A stretch of 64,000 bases of DNA. It comes from Vibrio splendidus (lineage in GTDB: Bacteria; Pseudomonadota; Gammaproteobacteria; Enterobacterales; Vibrionaceae). A program made the position numbers and the translations under genes. Position 1 is the first letter of the stretch; each line of letters starts with the position of its first letter. Shown piece after piece: positions 57,064-64,000 of the stretch. The notes below the pieces were generated by a model, which had not been told where the DNA came from, searched no databases, and was given only the letters and a program-made list of their open reading frames with translations. The stretch is from NCBI RefSeq assembly GCF_024347615.1, contig NZ_AP025508.1:2976001-3040000 (forward strand), read 5' to 3'.

Positions 57064-57819
57064 ATGATTCGTCGAATCGCCCTCTCACTATCCATTCTTT
57101 TTGGTAACGCCCAACTTTCTTTTGCTGATGAAAGCTTTGCCGATGAGCTCTTTTCTGATCAAGAGTACGGAATCATCGGAGGCAGCATCACCTATGGTGA
57201 AAGTGTTTTCTCGACTAAAAGTGCCCCTCAATTTGGCGCGACACCCAACCTATTCTATTCAGGACCGAAAGGCTTTATTGATGGCAGCTTAGCCAATTGG
57301 CAACTGCTCCCTTACGTCGGGCTATCTGGAAATTGGCGTTTTGCTGAGGTGTCAGACACTTTTGTGGATCTACCTAACGGCATTCAAGACAGAGATGGTA
57401 ATGGAGAGCTGGGGATAACCTTAGGAACGGTAGGCGCACGCCTTACCTACTTACACGATGTGACTTCAGAACATAACGGCTACGAAGTTCAGCTTCATTT
57501 AGGCAGAACATTAGAAACCTGGGCGCAGCCATTCACCATTACGCCTTACCTAGAAATCGATTATCGTGACAAAAAACTGTCCAATCACCTGTATGGTATT
57601 TCTAACACCGAATCTTCTGCCTCAGGGTTAAATCAGTTTGATGCGGGTTCGACGTTTGTTTATCAAGCAGGGTTAATCGGGCTTTATGAGTTTACGCCAA
57701 CTTGGATTGGTATCGCACGCGCAGACTTGATTCATCACGACAGCGACAGCGCGTTGATACAACGAGACTTGGGCTGGTCATTCGAACTAGGCGTTACCTA
57801 TCGGTTTGCGGGATTGTAA
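57064..57819 (+). CDS. MipA/OmpV-like outer membrane protein
   Basis: 251-aa protein with a signal peptide (about residues 1-21, cleavage near SFA-D). Alternating hydrophobic patterns fit a small beta-barrel, and it ends with the aromatic FELGVTYRFAGL expected by the BAM complex. The segment FGATPNLFYSGPKGFIDG resembles the MipA/OmpV family motif. OmpV is a known Vibrio outer-membrane protein; the exact role is unclear. The ATG at 57064 with GGAG upstream is used; a TTG two codons earlier is possible. Confidence 0.68.
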   Translation: MIRRIALSLSILFGNAQLSFADESFADELFSDQEYGIIGGSITYGESVFSTKSAPQFGATPNLFYSGPKGFIDGSLANWQLLPYVGLSGNWRFAEVSDTFVDLPNGIQDRDGNGELGITLGTVGARLTYLHDVTSEHNGYEVQLHLGRTLETWAQPFTITPYLEIDYRDKKLSNHLYGISNTESSASGLNQFDAGSTFVYQAGLIGLYEFTPTWIGIARADLIHHDSDSALIQRDLGWSFELGVTYRFAGL

Positions 57820-57835
57820 GTTTACTGACTCAAAC

Positions 57836-57865
57836 AAAAAGAGCCTGCATCAATGCAGGCTCTTT
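57836..57865. terminator. Bidirectional terminator
   Basis: AAAAAGAGCCTGCAT / ATGCAGGCTCTTT stem between the OmpV-like gene (+) and the AbgT-family gene (-). Confidence 0.85.
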
Positions 57866-57924
57866 GGTATCTCGTCTTTTATTCCGTTGATAAGCGAATC
57901 GAAATGTTCGCCTATCACCGTTCA

Positions 57925-59511
57925 CTAAGGCGTGTAGTACGTTGCGGCGCCAGGACCTACTGGTAGACCAAATACGAATACCCATAGGTAGAACAAGATG
58001 CTCCAACCGAACATGAATACCATTGAGTAAGGCAACATGGTCGCGATCAGTGTACCGATACCTAGGTTCTTCATGTAGCGAGTTGCTACGGCAAGGATAA
58101 GACCGAAGTAGCTCATCATTGGTGTAATGATGTTCGTTGTTGAATCACCGATACGGTAAGCCGCTTGAATCGTTTCAGGTGCGTAGCCTACTAGCATTAG
58201 CATTGGAACGAAGATTGGCGCTGTTACTGCCCACTGTGCAGAAGCTGAACCGATCATCAGGTTAATGAAGCCACACATTAGGATGAATGCGAAGAACAAC
58301 ATTGGACCCGTTAGGCCAATATCCTGAAGGAATGTTGCGCCGCCTACAGCGACCACTTGACCGAAGTTCGTCCACTTAAAGAAAGCAACAAACTGTGCAG
58401 CAAAGAATACAAGAACGATGTACATGCCCATTGAAGACATAGACGTTGCCATTGCATTAATCACATCACGGTCATTCTTCATTGAACCCGTAACTTTGCC
58501 GTAAACAAAGCCAGGAATAGCAAAGAATACAAAGATAAACGCGACGATACTTTTCAGGAATGGAGAACCTGAAATCGTACCTGCCTCTGAACGCAAAACA
58601 CCGTCAGCAGGAACCACAGTCCAAGCTAAAAGTGCGCTCACGATTAATACAGCAACACCCGCTAGCTTAAGGCCTTTCTTCTCAATTGCAGTAAGCTTAC
58701 CCATTGAGTCATTTGAAAGATCTTCAGACGCGTCTTCATCGTTGTATTTACCTAACTTAGGTTCAACAATCTTCTCTGTTACCAATGCACCGGCAATCGA
58801 GATAAAGAAGGTCGAAACAAACATGAAGTACCAGTTTGATTCAGGGCCAACAGAGTAAGAAGGATCAAGCATTTGTGCCGCTGTTTCTGTAATACCAGAA
58901 AGCAGTGGATCAACCGTACCGATAAGTAGGTTTGCAGAATAACCACCAGATACACCAGCAAATGCTGCCGCTAGACCTGCTAATGGGTGACGACCCAATG
59001 AGTGGAAAAGCATTGCTGCAAGAGGGATAAGAACTACGTAACCCAGCTCAGATGCCGTGTTAGAGATAATACCGGCAAATACCACGGTTACAGTAACCAT
59101 GCGCTGAGATGCGCCCATTACCATGCCGCGCATTGCCGCAGATAATAGACCTGAGTGTTCAGCAATCGCAACACCTAGCATTGCAACAAGCACGGTACCA
59201 AGTGGCGCAAAGCCAACAAAGTTCGAAACTAGATTCGTTACGATGAGTTGTAAGCCTTCAGCATTAAGTAAGCTTACAACGTGGATCATGCCATCAGCAG
59301 CACGACCGCTAGCACCTTCTGGGCGAGGATCCATTACAGATACTTCGAAGTAACCAGCAATTCCTGAAGAGACTAGGATTGCGACACAGAAGATTGCGAA
59401 AAGAGTGATTGGGTGGGGTAAAAGGTTCCCCAAATATTCAACGCCATCGAGAAAGCGGGTAAAAATTGGTTTCTTTGGCGAGTTGTTTTTTATTGAAGCT
59501 GATGAACTCAT
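57925..59511 (-). CDS. AbgT family transporter
   Basis: Inner-membrane transporter of the AbgT family (p-aminobenzoyl-glutamate importers and antimetabolite exporters such as MtrF). From the ATG at 59509-59511 it has 528 aa and about eleven hydrophobic segments. Conserved parts include FLDGVEYLGNLLPHP near the N-terminus, VSGGYSANLLIGTVDPLL and IGDSTTNIITPMMSYFGL. An AGGGAGGGAACT ribosome site fits this start; an open frame 28 codons longer lacks homology. No abgAB hydrolase genes are adjacent, so import of PABA-glutamate is not assured. Confidence 0.88.
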   Translation of the reverse strand: MSSSASIKNNSPKKPIFTRFLDGVEYLGNLLPHPITLFAIFCVAILVSSGIAGYFEVSVMDPRPEGASGRAADGMIHVVSLLNAEGLQLIVTNLVSNFVGFAPLGTVLVAMLGVAIAEHSGLLSAAMRGMVMGASQRMVTVTVVFAGIISNTASELGYVVLIPLAAMLFHSLGRHPLAGLAAAFAGVSGGYSANLLIGTVDPLLSGITETAAQMLDPSYSVGPESNWYFMFVSTFFISIAGALVTEKIVEPKLGKYNDEDASEDLSNDSMGKLTAIEKKGLKLAGVAVLIVSALLAWTVVPADGVLRSEAGTISGSPFLKSIVAFIFVFFAIPGFVYGKVTGSMKNDRDVINAMATSMSSMGMYIVLVFFAAQFVAFFKWTNFGQVVAVGGATFLQDIGLTGPMLFFAFILMCGFINLMIGSASAQWAVTAPIFVPMLMLVGYAPETIQAAYRIGDSTTNIITPMMSYFGLILAVATRYMKNLGIGTLIATMLPYSMVFMFGWSILFYLWVFVFGLPVGPGAATYYTP

Positions 59512-59898
59512 CAGTTCCCTCCTTGTAGTGATTCCTGTGCAATTGTGACAAAAATGTTCAAATTGCCAGCGCAGAGTACGCGACAAAATTATCAATTAGA
59601 AATTCAAAATGTTACAAAATGTGTAACAAATGACTACTTTTAACTCCATAAGAACAATTAATTAGCAAATAAATCTACATTAAATACAAAAACTAGATTT
59701 ATAATTCACAGAAACACATTCACTACAAAAATAACTGGCGATATAACTCATTGATTCATTTAAAAATAAAACACAGCATACGCTAATTTAACACACAATA
59801 TTCTGCAAGGTTCCTCTCGAAGGAAAAGAAAAACAGACAAATGAATGAAGTTTGACTTTCCCCTCGTTTTTACACTCGTGTCACATCAATTTGACTGA
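59512..59898. other. Intergenic region upstream of the AbgT-family gene
   Basis: 387 bp, strongly AT rich, no credible gene. It contains the 17-bp palindrome GTTACAAAATGTGTAAC at 59611-59627, about 100 bp before the transporter start, a candidate regulator site. The right end is the 3' flank of rpmJ2. Confidence 0.55.
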
Positions 59899-60024
59899 CT
59901 ATTTTTGAACCGCTTTGAATCTCGGGTTGGATTTACAGATGACATAGTGACGGCCTCTGCGCTTTACTATTTGGCAATCTGGATGACGGCTTTTCGCACT
60001 TTTAAGTGATTTTACAACTTTCAT
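59899..60024 (-). CDS. rpmJ2: 50S ribosomal protein L36, zinc-independent paralogue
   Basis: 41-aa protein starting [17 protein letters not shown] and ending NPRFKAVQK, closely like E. coli YkgO. It has only two cysteines (Cys17, Cys30) and lacks the CxxC zinc ribbon of standard L36, so it can replace the zinc-binding form under zinc limitation. It starts 1 bp after the rpmE2 stop, so the two form an operon like E. coli ykgM-ykgO. Confidence 0.95.
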   Translation of the reverse strand: MKVVKSLKSAKSRHPDCQIVKRRGRHYVICKSNPRFKAVQK

Positions 60025-60025
60025 T

Positions 60026-60286
60026 CTATTTCGCTCCCTTACCTAATTGACCAAAGCGACGAGTAAAGTTAGCAACACGTCCCTCTTTATGTAGCACTCG
60101 CTGTTTACCCGTATAGAAAGGGTGCGACTTTGCAGACACTTCAATCGTGAAATAAGGGTAAGTATTGCCATCTTCCCATTCGATAGTACGTTCTGTTTTC
60201 AACGTTGAGCCAATCAAGAAGTACTCATCAACACTGGTGTCGTGGAACACCACTGTGCGGTAGTCAGGGTGGATATTCGGTTTCAT
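60026..60286 (-). CDS. rpmE2: 50S ribosomal protein L31 type B, zinc-independent
   Basis: 86-aa type B L31 with no cysteine at all, so it cannot bind zinc. The family start [10 protein letters not shown] and the motif [11 protein letters not shown] are plain. When zinc is scarce it displaces the zinc-bearing L31, freeing metal. It is usually repressed by Zur; a palindrome and a Fur-type box lie just upstream (60309-60346). It is the first gene of the rpmE2-rpmJ2 unit. Confidence 0.96.
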   Translation of the reverse strand: MKPNIHPDYRTVVFHDTSVDEYFLIGSTLKTERTIEWEDGNTYPYFTIEVSAKSHPFYTGKQRVLHKEGRVANFTRRFGQLGKGAK

Positions 60287-60308
60287 TGTATTTCCCTAAA
60301 CATTTAAA

Positions 60309-60330
60309 TTGATACGTTATAACATATCAA
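60309..60330. promoter_or_regulatory. Zur-like palindrome upstream of rpmE2
   Basis: A 22-bp near-perfect palindrome: halves TTGATACGTTA and TAACATATCAA (10 of 11 paired). The core GTTATAAC recalls Zur boxes, and the downstream genes are classic Zur targets. The identity as Zur site is inference. Confidence 0.6.
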
Positions 60331-60331
60331 A

Positions 60332-60346
60332 TGATAATTATTATCA
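60332..60346. promoter_or_regulatory. Perfect 7-1-7 Fur-type box
   Basis: TGATAATTATTATCA is a perfect match to the 7-1-7 Fur recognition pattern TGATAAT-N-ATTATCA. It abuts the palindrome at 60309-60330 and lies between rpmE2 and trmO. It may serve Fur, or Zur as a second related site. Confidence 0.7.
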
Positions 60347-60410
60347 AAAGAAAAACAAGCGATTTTATGATATTTTTCCGCCATAGATCGTAATTAGAGA
60401 ACGCCCACTC

Positions 60411-61106
60411 ATGTACTCCATTGAACCTATTGGCTTTATAGAGTCTCCCTATAAAGAGAAGTTCGCGGTACCCAGGCAGCCTAGATTGGTGCCAACATCC
60501 ACCTCAAGAGTCAGGTTGGTTGACGCAGCAAACTGCCTTGAGTCTGTTCGAGATATTGAGCAATTTAGCCATGTGTGGTTGTTGTTTTTGTTCGATAAGA
60601 ACCTTGAAGCAGGCTGGAAACCAACCGTGAGGCCACCTCGCCTTGGCGGCAATGAACGTATTGGTGTCTTCGCGTCTCGTGCCACATTCAGACCCAATGG
60701 AATTGGCATGTCTGCGGTTGAACTCAAAGGTGTATCTCAAGAGAAAGGGCAGACTTGGTTGGATCTTGGCAGCGTCGACTTAGTAGACGGCACACCGATC
60801 ATCGACATCAAGCCTTATATCCCCTACTCAGATTCGATCCCGGATGCATTGGGAGGGTTTGCCGCCGATGAACCAGAAGTGTTAGATGTGAACTTCTCGC
60901 AGCAAGCCCAAAGTAAGCTGTCTGGTCACCCACAGGCGCGCCATATCATTCAGGTGATCAAAGAAGTGCTAGGCCAAGATCCACGACCCGCCTATAAGAA
61001 AGGCAAGCCAGACAGTAAAGAATATGCGGTAAATTTGTTCGATCTTAACGTGAAATTCGTTGTTGAAACGCTTTTCATCAATGTTACCGACATTGAACGC
61101 TTTTGA
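60411..61106 (+). CDS. trmO: tRNA (N6-threonylcarbamoyladenosine(37)-N6)-methyltransferase TrmO
   Basis: SAM-dependent methyltransferase that adds a methyl group to t6A37 of threonine tRNAs. It is 231 aa (E. coli TrmO/YaeB 235). The unusual all-beta SAM-binding domain has the family sequences GFIESPYKEKFAVPRQP, RPPRLGGNERIGVFASRATFRPNGIG and VDLVDGTPIIDIKPYIPY; the C-terminal domain follows with QDPRPAYKKG. It lies just upstream of proS, as in E. coli. Confidence 0.94.
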   Translation: MYSIEPIGFIESPYKEKFAVPRQPRLVPTSTSRVRLVDAANCLESVRDIEQFSHVWLLFLFDKNLEAGWKPTVRPPRLGGNERIGVFASRATFRPNGIGMSAVELKGVSQEKGQTWLDLGSVDLVDGTPIIDIKPYIPYSDSIPDALGGFAADEPEVLDVNFSQQAQSKLSGHPQARHIIQVIKEVLGQDPRPAYKKGKPDSKEYAVNLFDLNVKFVVETLFINVTDIERF

Positions 61107-61207
61107 GATCCCAAATAGGCTGATATTATATGCGGCTATATCAGATTTGCTGTGGTCACAAACGACAGCAAGTTTTCTTTTATCAATGATGAAACGGATA
61201 CCATAGA

Positions 61208-62923
61208 ATGCGTACCAGTAACTACCTTCTTTCTACTCTGAAAGAGACTCCAAACGACGCAGAAGTTATCAGCCACCAGCTGATGCTACGTGCAGGTATG
61301 ATCCGTAAGCTAGCTTCAGGTTTATATACTTGGCTACCTACTGGTCTACGTGTACTGCGTAAAGTCGAAAATATCGTTCGCCAAGAGATCGATAATGCAG
61401 GTGCCGTTGAAATCTTGATGCCCGTAGTTCAACCGTTTGAGCTTTGGGAAGAGACTGGCCGTTCTGAAAAGATGGGTCCTGAGCTACTTCGTTTCACAGA
61501 CCGTCATTCTCGTCCATTTGTTCTTAGCCCAACAGCTGAAGAAGTAGTGACGAGCCTAGTACGTAACGAGATCAGCTCTTACAAACAGCTACCTCTAAAC
61601 CTGTACCAAATCCAGACTAAATTCCGTGATGAGCGCCGCCCTCGTTTTGGCGTAATGCGTGCACGTGAATTCTCGATGATGGATGCGTACAGCTTTGATA
61701 TCGACAAAGAAGGCTTAGAAAAGTCTTACCAAGCGATGCACGATGCTTACTGTAAAGCATTCGACCGCATGGGCCTTGAGTACCGTCCAGTATTGGCAGA
61801 CTCTGGCGCAATCGGCGGCAGCGGCTCTCAAGAGTTCCACGTTCTTGCTGAAAGCGGCGAAGACCTAATCGCATTCTCTTCTGAATCTGATTACGCAGCG
61901 AACATCGAGAAAGCAGAAGCACTAGCTCCTACTGAAGAAGTTGCAGCGCCTACTCAAGAGATGGAACTGGTTGATACGCCAAACGCAAAAACAATCGCAG
62001 AGCTTGTAGAGCAGCACGATCTAGCAATCGAGAAGACCGTTAAGACTCTATTCGTTAAAGCTTCTGATGAAGTAGATGCAGACATCATCGCACTGATCAT
62101 CCGTGGTGATCACGAACTGAACGAAGTGAAAGCTGAAAATCTTCCACAAGTAGCTTCTCCGCTAGAGATGGCTTCTGAAGAAGAAATCCGTGCACTTGTT
62201 GGTGCAGGCCCTGGTTCACTAGGTCCTGTTGGCCTAGAGCTACCATTCATCGTTGACCGCTCTGTAGCAGTAATGAGTGACTTCGGCGCTGGCGCAAACG
62301 TAGATGGTAAGCACTACTTCGGCATCAACTGGGGTCGTGACGTTGAGCTTGCTCAAGTTGAAGACCTACGTAACGTTATTGAAGGCGACCTAAGCCCATG
62401 TGGTCAAGGTACTATCCAACTTAAGCGTGGTATCGAAGTTGGTCACATCTTCCAACTAGGTAATACTTACTCTAAAGCAATGAACTGTAACGTGCTTGGT
62501 CCTGATGGTAAGAGCGTAATCCTAGAAATGGGTTGTTACGGTATCGGTGTTTCACGTGTTGTTGCATCGGCTATCGAGCAAAACCACGATAAATTCGGTA
62601 TCACTTGGCCAGACGCACTAGCACCGTTCCAAGTTGCTATCGTACCAATGAACATGCACAAATCTGAGCGCGTTAAAGAAGCCGCTGAGAAGCTATACGC
62701 TGAATTAACCGCTATGGGTATCGAAGTACTATTCGATGACCGTAAAGAGCGCCCAGGTGTTATGTTTAAAGATATCGAGCTTGTGGGTATTCCTCACACT
62801 ATCGTTATCGGCGATCGCAGCATGGACGAAGGTAACTTCGAATACAAAAACCGTCGTACTGGTGATAAAGAAGTTATCGCAATAGACACGGTTATCGAGC
62901 ACCTTAAAGCTCAACTAGCTTAG
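61208..62923 (+). CDS. proS: Prolyl-tRNA synthetase
   Basis: Class II synthetase of the bacterial type, 571 aa (E. coli 572). Motif 2 is [21 protein letters not shown], and motif 3 is near [14 protein letters not shown]. An editing insertion domain (about residues 225-405) deacylates alanyl-tRNA(Pro), and the anticodon-binding domain forms the C-terminus. Codon use is rich in highly expressed codons. It follows trmO by about 100 bp. Confidence 0.98.
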   Translation: MRTSNYLLSTLKETPNDAEVISHQLMLRAGMIRKLASGLYTWLPTGLRVLRKVENIVRQEIDNAGAVEILMPVVQPFELWEETGRSEKMGPELLRFTDRHSRPFVLSPTAEEVVTSLVRNEISSYKQLPLNLYQIQTKFRDERRPRFGVMRAREFSMMDAYSFDIDKEGLEKSYQAMHDAYCKAFDRMGLEYRPVLADSGAIGGSGSQEFHVLAESGEDLIAFSSESDYAANIEKAEALAPTEEVAAPTQEMELVDTPNAKTIAELVEQHDLAIEKTVKTLFVKASDEVDADIIALIIRGDHELNEVKAENLPQVASPLEMASEEEIRALVGAGPGSLGPVGLELPFIVDRSVAVMSDFGAGANVDGKHYFGINWGRDVELAQVEDLRNVIEGDLSPCGQGTIQLKRGIEVGHIFQLGNTYSKAMNCNVLGPDGKSVILEMGCYGIGVSRVVASAIEQNHDKFGITWPDALAPFQVAIVPMNMHKSERVKEAAEKLYAELTAMGIEVLFDDRKERPGVMFKDIELVGIPHTIVIGDRSMDEGNFEYKNRRTGDKEVIAIDTVIEHLKAQLA

Positions 62924-62986
62924 TAATTAAGTAACTGAATAAGTCTGTATTGACTAAATAATTGGTTACTCGCTAGATAAACATTG

Positions 62987-63013
62987 AAAGGCTGCCATTA
63001 GGTGGCCTTTTTT
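62987..63013 (+). terminator. proS terminator
   Basis: AAAGGC(T)GCC, loop ATTA, GG(T)GGCCTTTTTTT: a stem with wobble pairs and a seven-T tail. Confidence 0.8.
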
Positions 63014-63144
63014 GTGCCTGTCATTTCGCTTCAAACTCCCTTCTATTTATCACTAGAGTAAATAACGTAAGTTAATCCCCTGTTCATCTTTAAATCCGTA
63101 TATTGGTTTTAACTACTCTTTGACACATTTACATGGAGCTATCG

Positions 63145-63834
63145 ATGGATATCAAAAGCTTACTGAACCAAGCACTTAAATCAGATCTCGTTAAACAAGG
63201 CACTCAGAAACTTTCACAAGGGTCTTCAAGTTTAAGTGGCCTAACTCAAGGCAGCAATGGCAAGAGTATCAACAAAAGCACGCTCGGAACCTTCGGTGCA
63301 GGCGCAGTTGGCGGCGGACTGTTAGGTGCATTAATGGGCTCTAAGAAAACCAAGAAAATGGGTAAGAAAGCCGCTGGTATTGGTGGCGCAGCGGCACTGG
63401 GTGCACTCGCTTACAAGGTCTATAACGATTACCAGTCTAAACAAGGCCAAAGACCGAATGCCGAACAAGCTCAATTTGATGAGAGCGACTCAAACCATAG
63501 TGTGCTGATTCTAAGATCTATGATTGCTGCGTCCAAAGCCGATGGTCATGTCGATGAGGAGGAAATGGCCAAGATCGAGCAAGCGGTCGAAAATATGGGC
63601 GCGGACTATCAACTGACTAAACTGGTCTCTGAAGAACTGCACAAGCCACTCGACCCAAGTGAGATTGCTCAGCTCGCGACCTCACCTCAACAAGCGAGTG
63701 AGATCTATTTAGCGTCTTTGATTGTGGCTGACGAGCAGAACTTTATGGAGAAGGCCTACCTCAAAGAGTTAGCCAAGCAACTCAACCTTGCAGATGAAGT
63801 TACTTATCAACTTGAACAGCAGATATCTGGTTAA
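63145..63834 (+). CDS. yebE: YebE-like protein (DUF533, TerB-like)
   Basis: 229-aa protein. The N-terminal region is Ser/Gly rich (residues 22-50), then a glycine-zipper-like hydrophobic segment (FGAGAVGGGLLGALMGS and GKKAAGIGGAAALGALAYKVY) is followed by a DUF533/TerB-like helical domain (from about residue 115) with MIAASKADGHVDEEEMAKIE. This is the layout of E. coli YebE, a CpxR-controlled inner-membrane protein of unknown function. The ATG at 63145 has GGAG 6 nt upstream; an ATG at 63133 overlaps that site. Confidence 0.85.
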   Translation: MDIKSLLNQALKSDLVKQGTQKLSQGSSSLSGLTQGSNGKSINKSTLGTFGAGAVGGGLLGALMGSKKTKKMGKKAAGIGGAAALGALAYKVYNDYQSKQGQRPNAEQAQFDESDSNHSVLILRSMIAASKADGHVDEEEMAKIEQAVENMGADYQLTKLVSEELHKPLDPSEIAQLATSPQQASEIYLASLIVADEQNFMEKAYLKELAKQLNLADEVTYQLEQQISG

Positions 63835-64000
63835 GCGGTCAATATTAGGCTAATCAATAAATATCATGCTAAGCCGCAAATACACGCTAAGTAGCAGACT
63901 AGCAAAGTGATACGCTGAGCATTAACAGAATGAGATATTGAGCAAGAACAAACTAACTCTGAACTTAATCAGATCCACTTTGTTTTTGCTTATCTCTATG
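63835..64000. other. Right-edge intergenic sequence
   Basis: 166 bp with no gene start visible. It contains diffuse repeats of a GCTAAGC-like word at roughly 19-bp spacing (near 63851, 63867, 63887), another degenerate downstream array. Confidence 0.4.

Noticed and set aside
63058..63071. CpxR-like direct repeat GTAAA-N4-GTAAG before yebE
   Set aside because: The CpxR consensus needs a 5-bp spacer; here it is 4 and the second half is imperfect, so it is only suggestive.

Overview
The window is chromosomal DNA from a gammaproteobacterium, almost certainly a Vibrio and probably close to the Splendidus clade. The reasons are the moderate GC content, proteins that align end to end with Escherichia coli relatives in the same order, and Vibrio-type hypothetical families (DUF2066, TIGR03503, DUF3549, DUF3301). 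It is core genome throughout: I see no prophage, insertion sequence, integron, CRISPR array, rRNA or tRNA. Genes are intact apart from bamC, which is cut by the left edge.

Layout. 1-13.3 kb: bamC-dapA, then gcvR-bcp, perM-tusA-like, bepA, arsC-wrbA-DUF2069, a DUF2066 protein, uraA, upp, and purM-purN. The purines/uracil block carries PurR-type operators. 13.5-25.9 kb: yafJ, gmhA, fadE (with a FadR-like site), TIGR03503-dnaQ, rnhA, yafS, gloB-mltD-Yip1 protein, yafD, glnB. 26.0-47.4 kb: on the minus strand, a cytochrome c, then one very long superoperon read right to left: rpsB-tsf-pyrH-frr-uppS-cdsA-dxr-rseP-bamA-skp-lpxD-fabZ-lpxA-lpxB-rnhB-dnaE-accA-tilS. It couples translation, isoprenoid and phospholipid precursors, outer-membrane protein assembly, lipid A, fatty acid synthesis and DNA replication. 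At least six terminator-like hairpins interrupt it. 47.9-57.8 kb: map, glnD, yaeH, truC/yqcC, DUF3549, DUF3301, a GNAT enzyme, the csrB regulatory RNA, a small KfrA-like protein, yaiI and a MipA/OmpV-like porin. 57.9-64 kb: an AbgT transporter, the zinc-independent ribosomal proteins L36/L31 (rpmJ2-rpmE2), trmO, proS, and a YebE-like protein.

The most rewarding non-coding element is at 55464-55876. This gene-less stretch, read on the minus strand, is a CsrB-family RNA with about 27 GGA motifs, a UUCG-capped terminator and a GacA/UvrY/VarA-type 18-bp box about 165 bp upstream of its start. Other points worth a second look are an 18-bp tandem duplication that appears to have moved the purN start codon, a palindrome plus a perfect 7-1-7 Fur-type box before rpmE2-rpmJ2, three TTG-start genes in the envelope operon, a Bcp peroxiredoxin with only one cysteine, and several degenerate 16-20 bp tandem arrays just after stop codons. 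I found no convincing wholly new multi-gene system.

All positions, motifs and alignments were read by eye. Family assignments rest on remembered relatives, not on searches.
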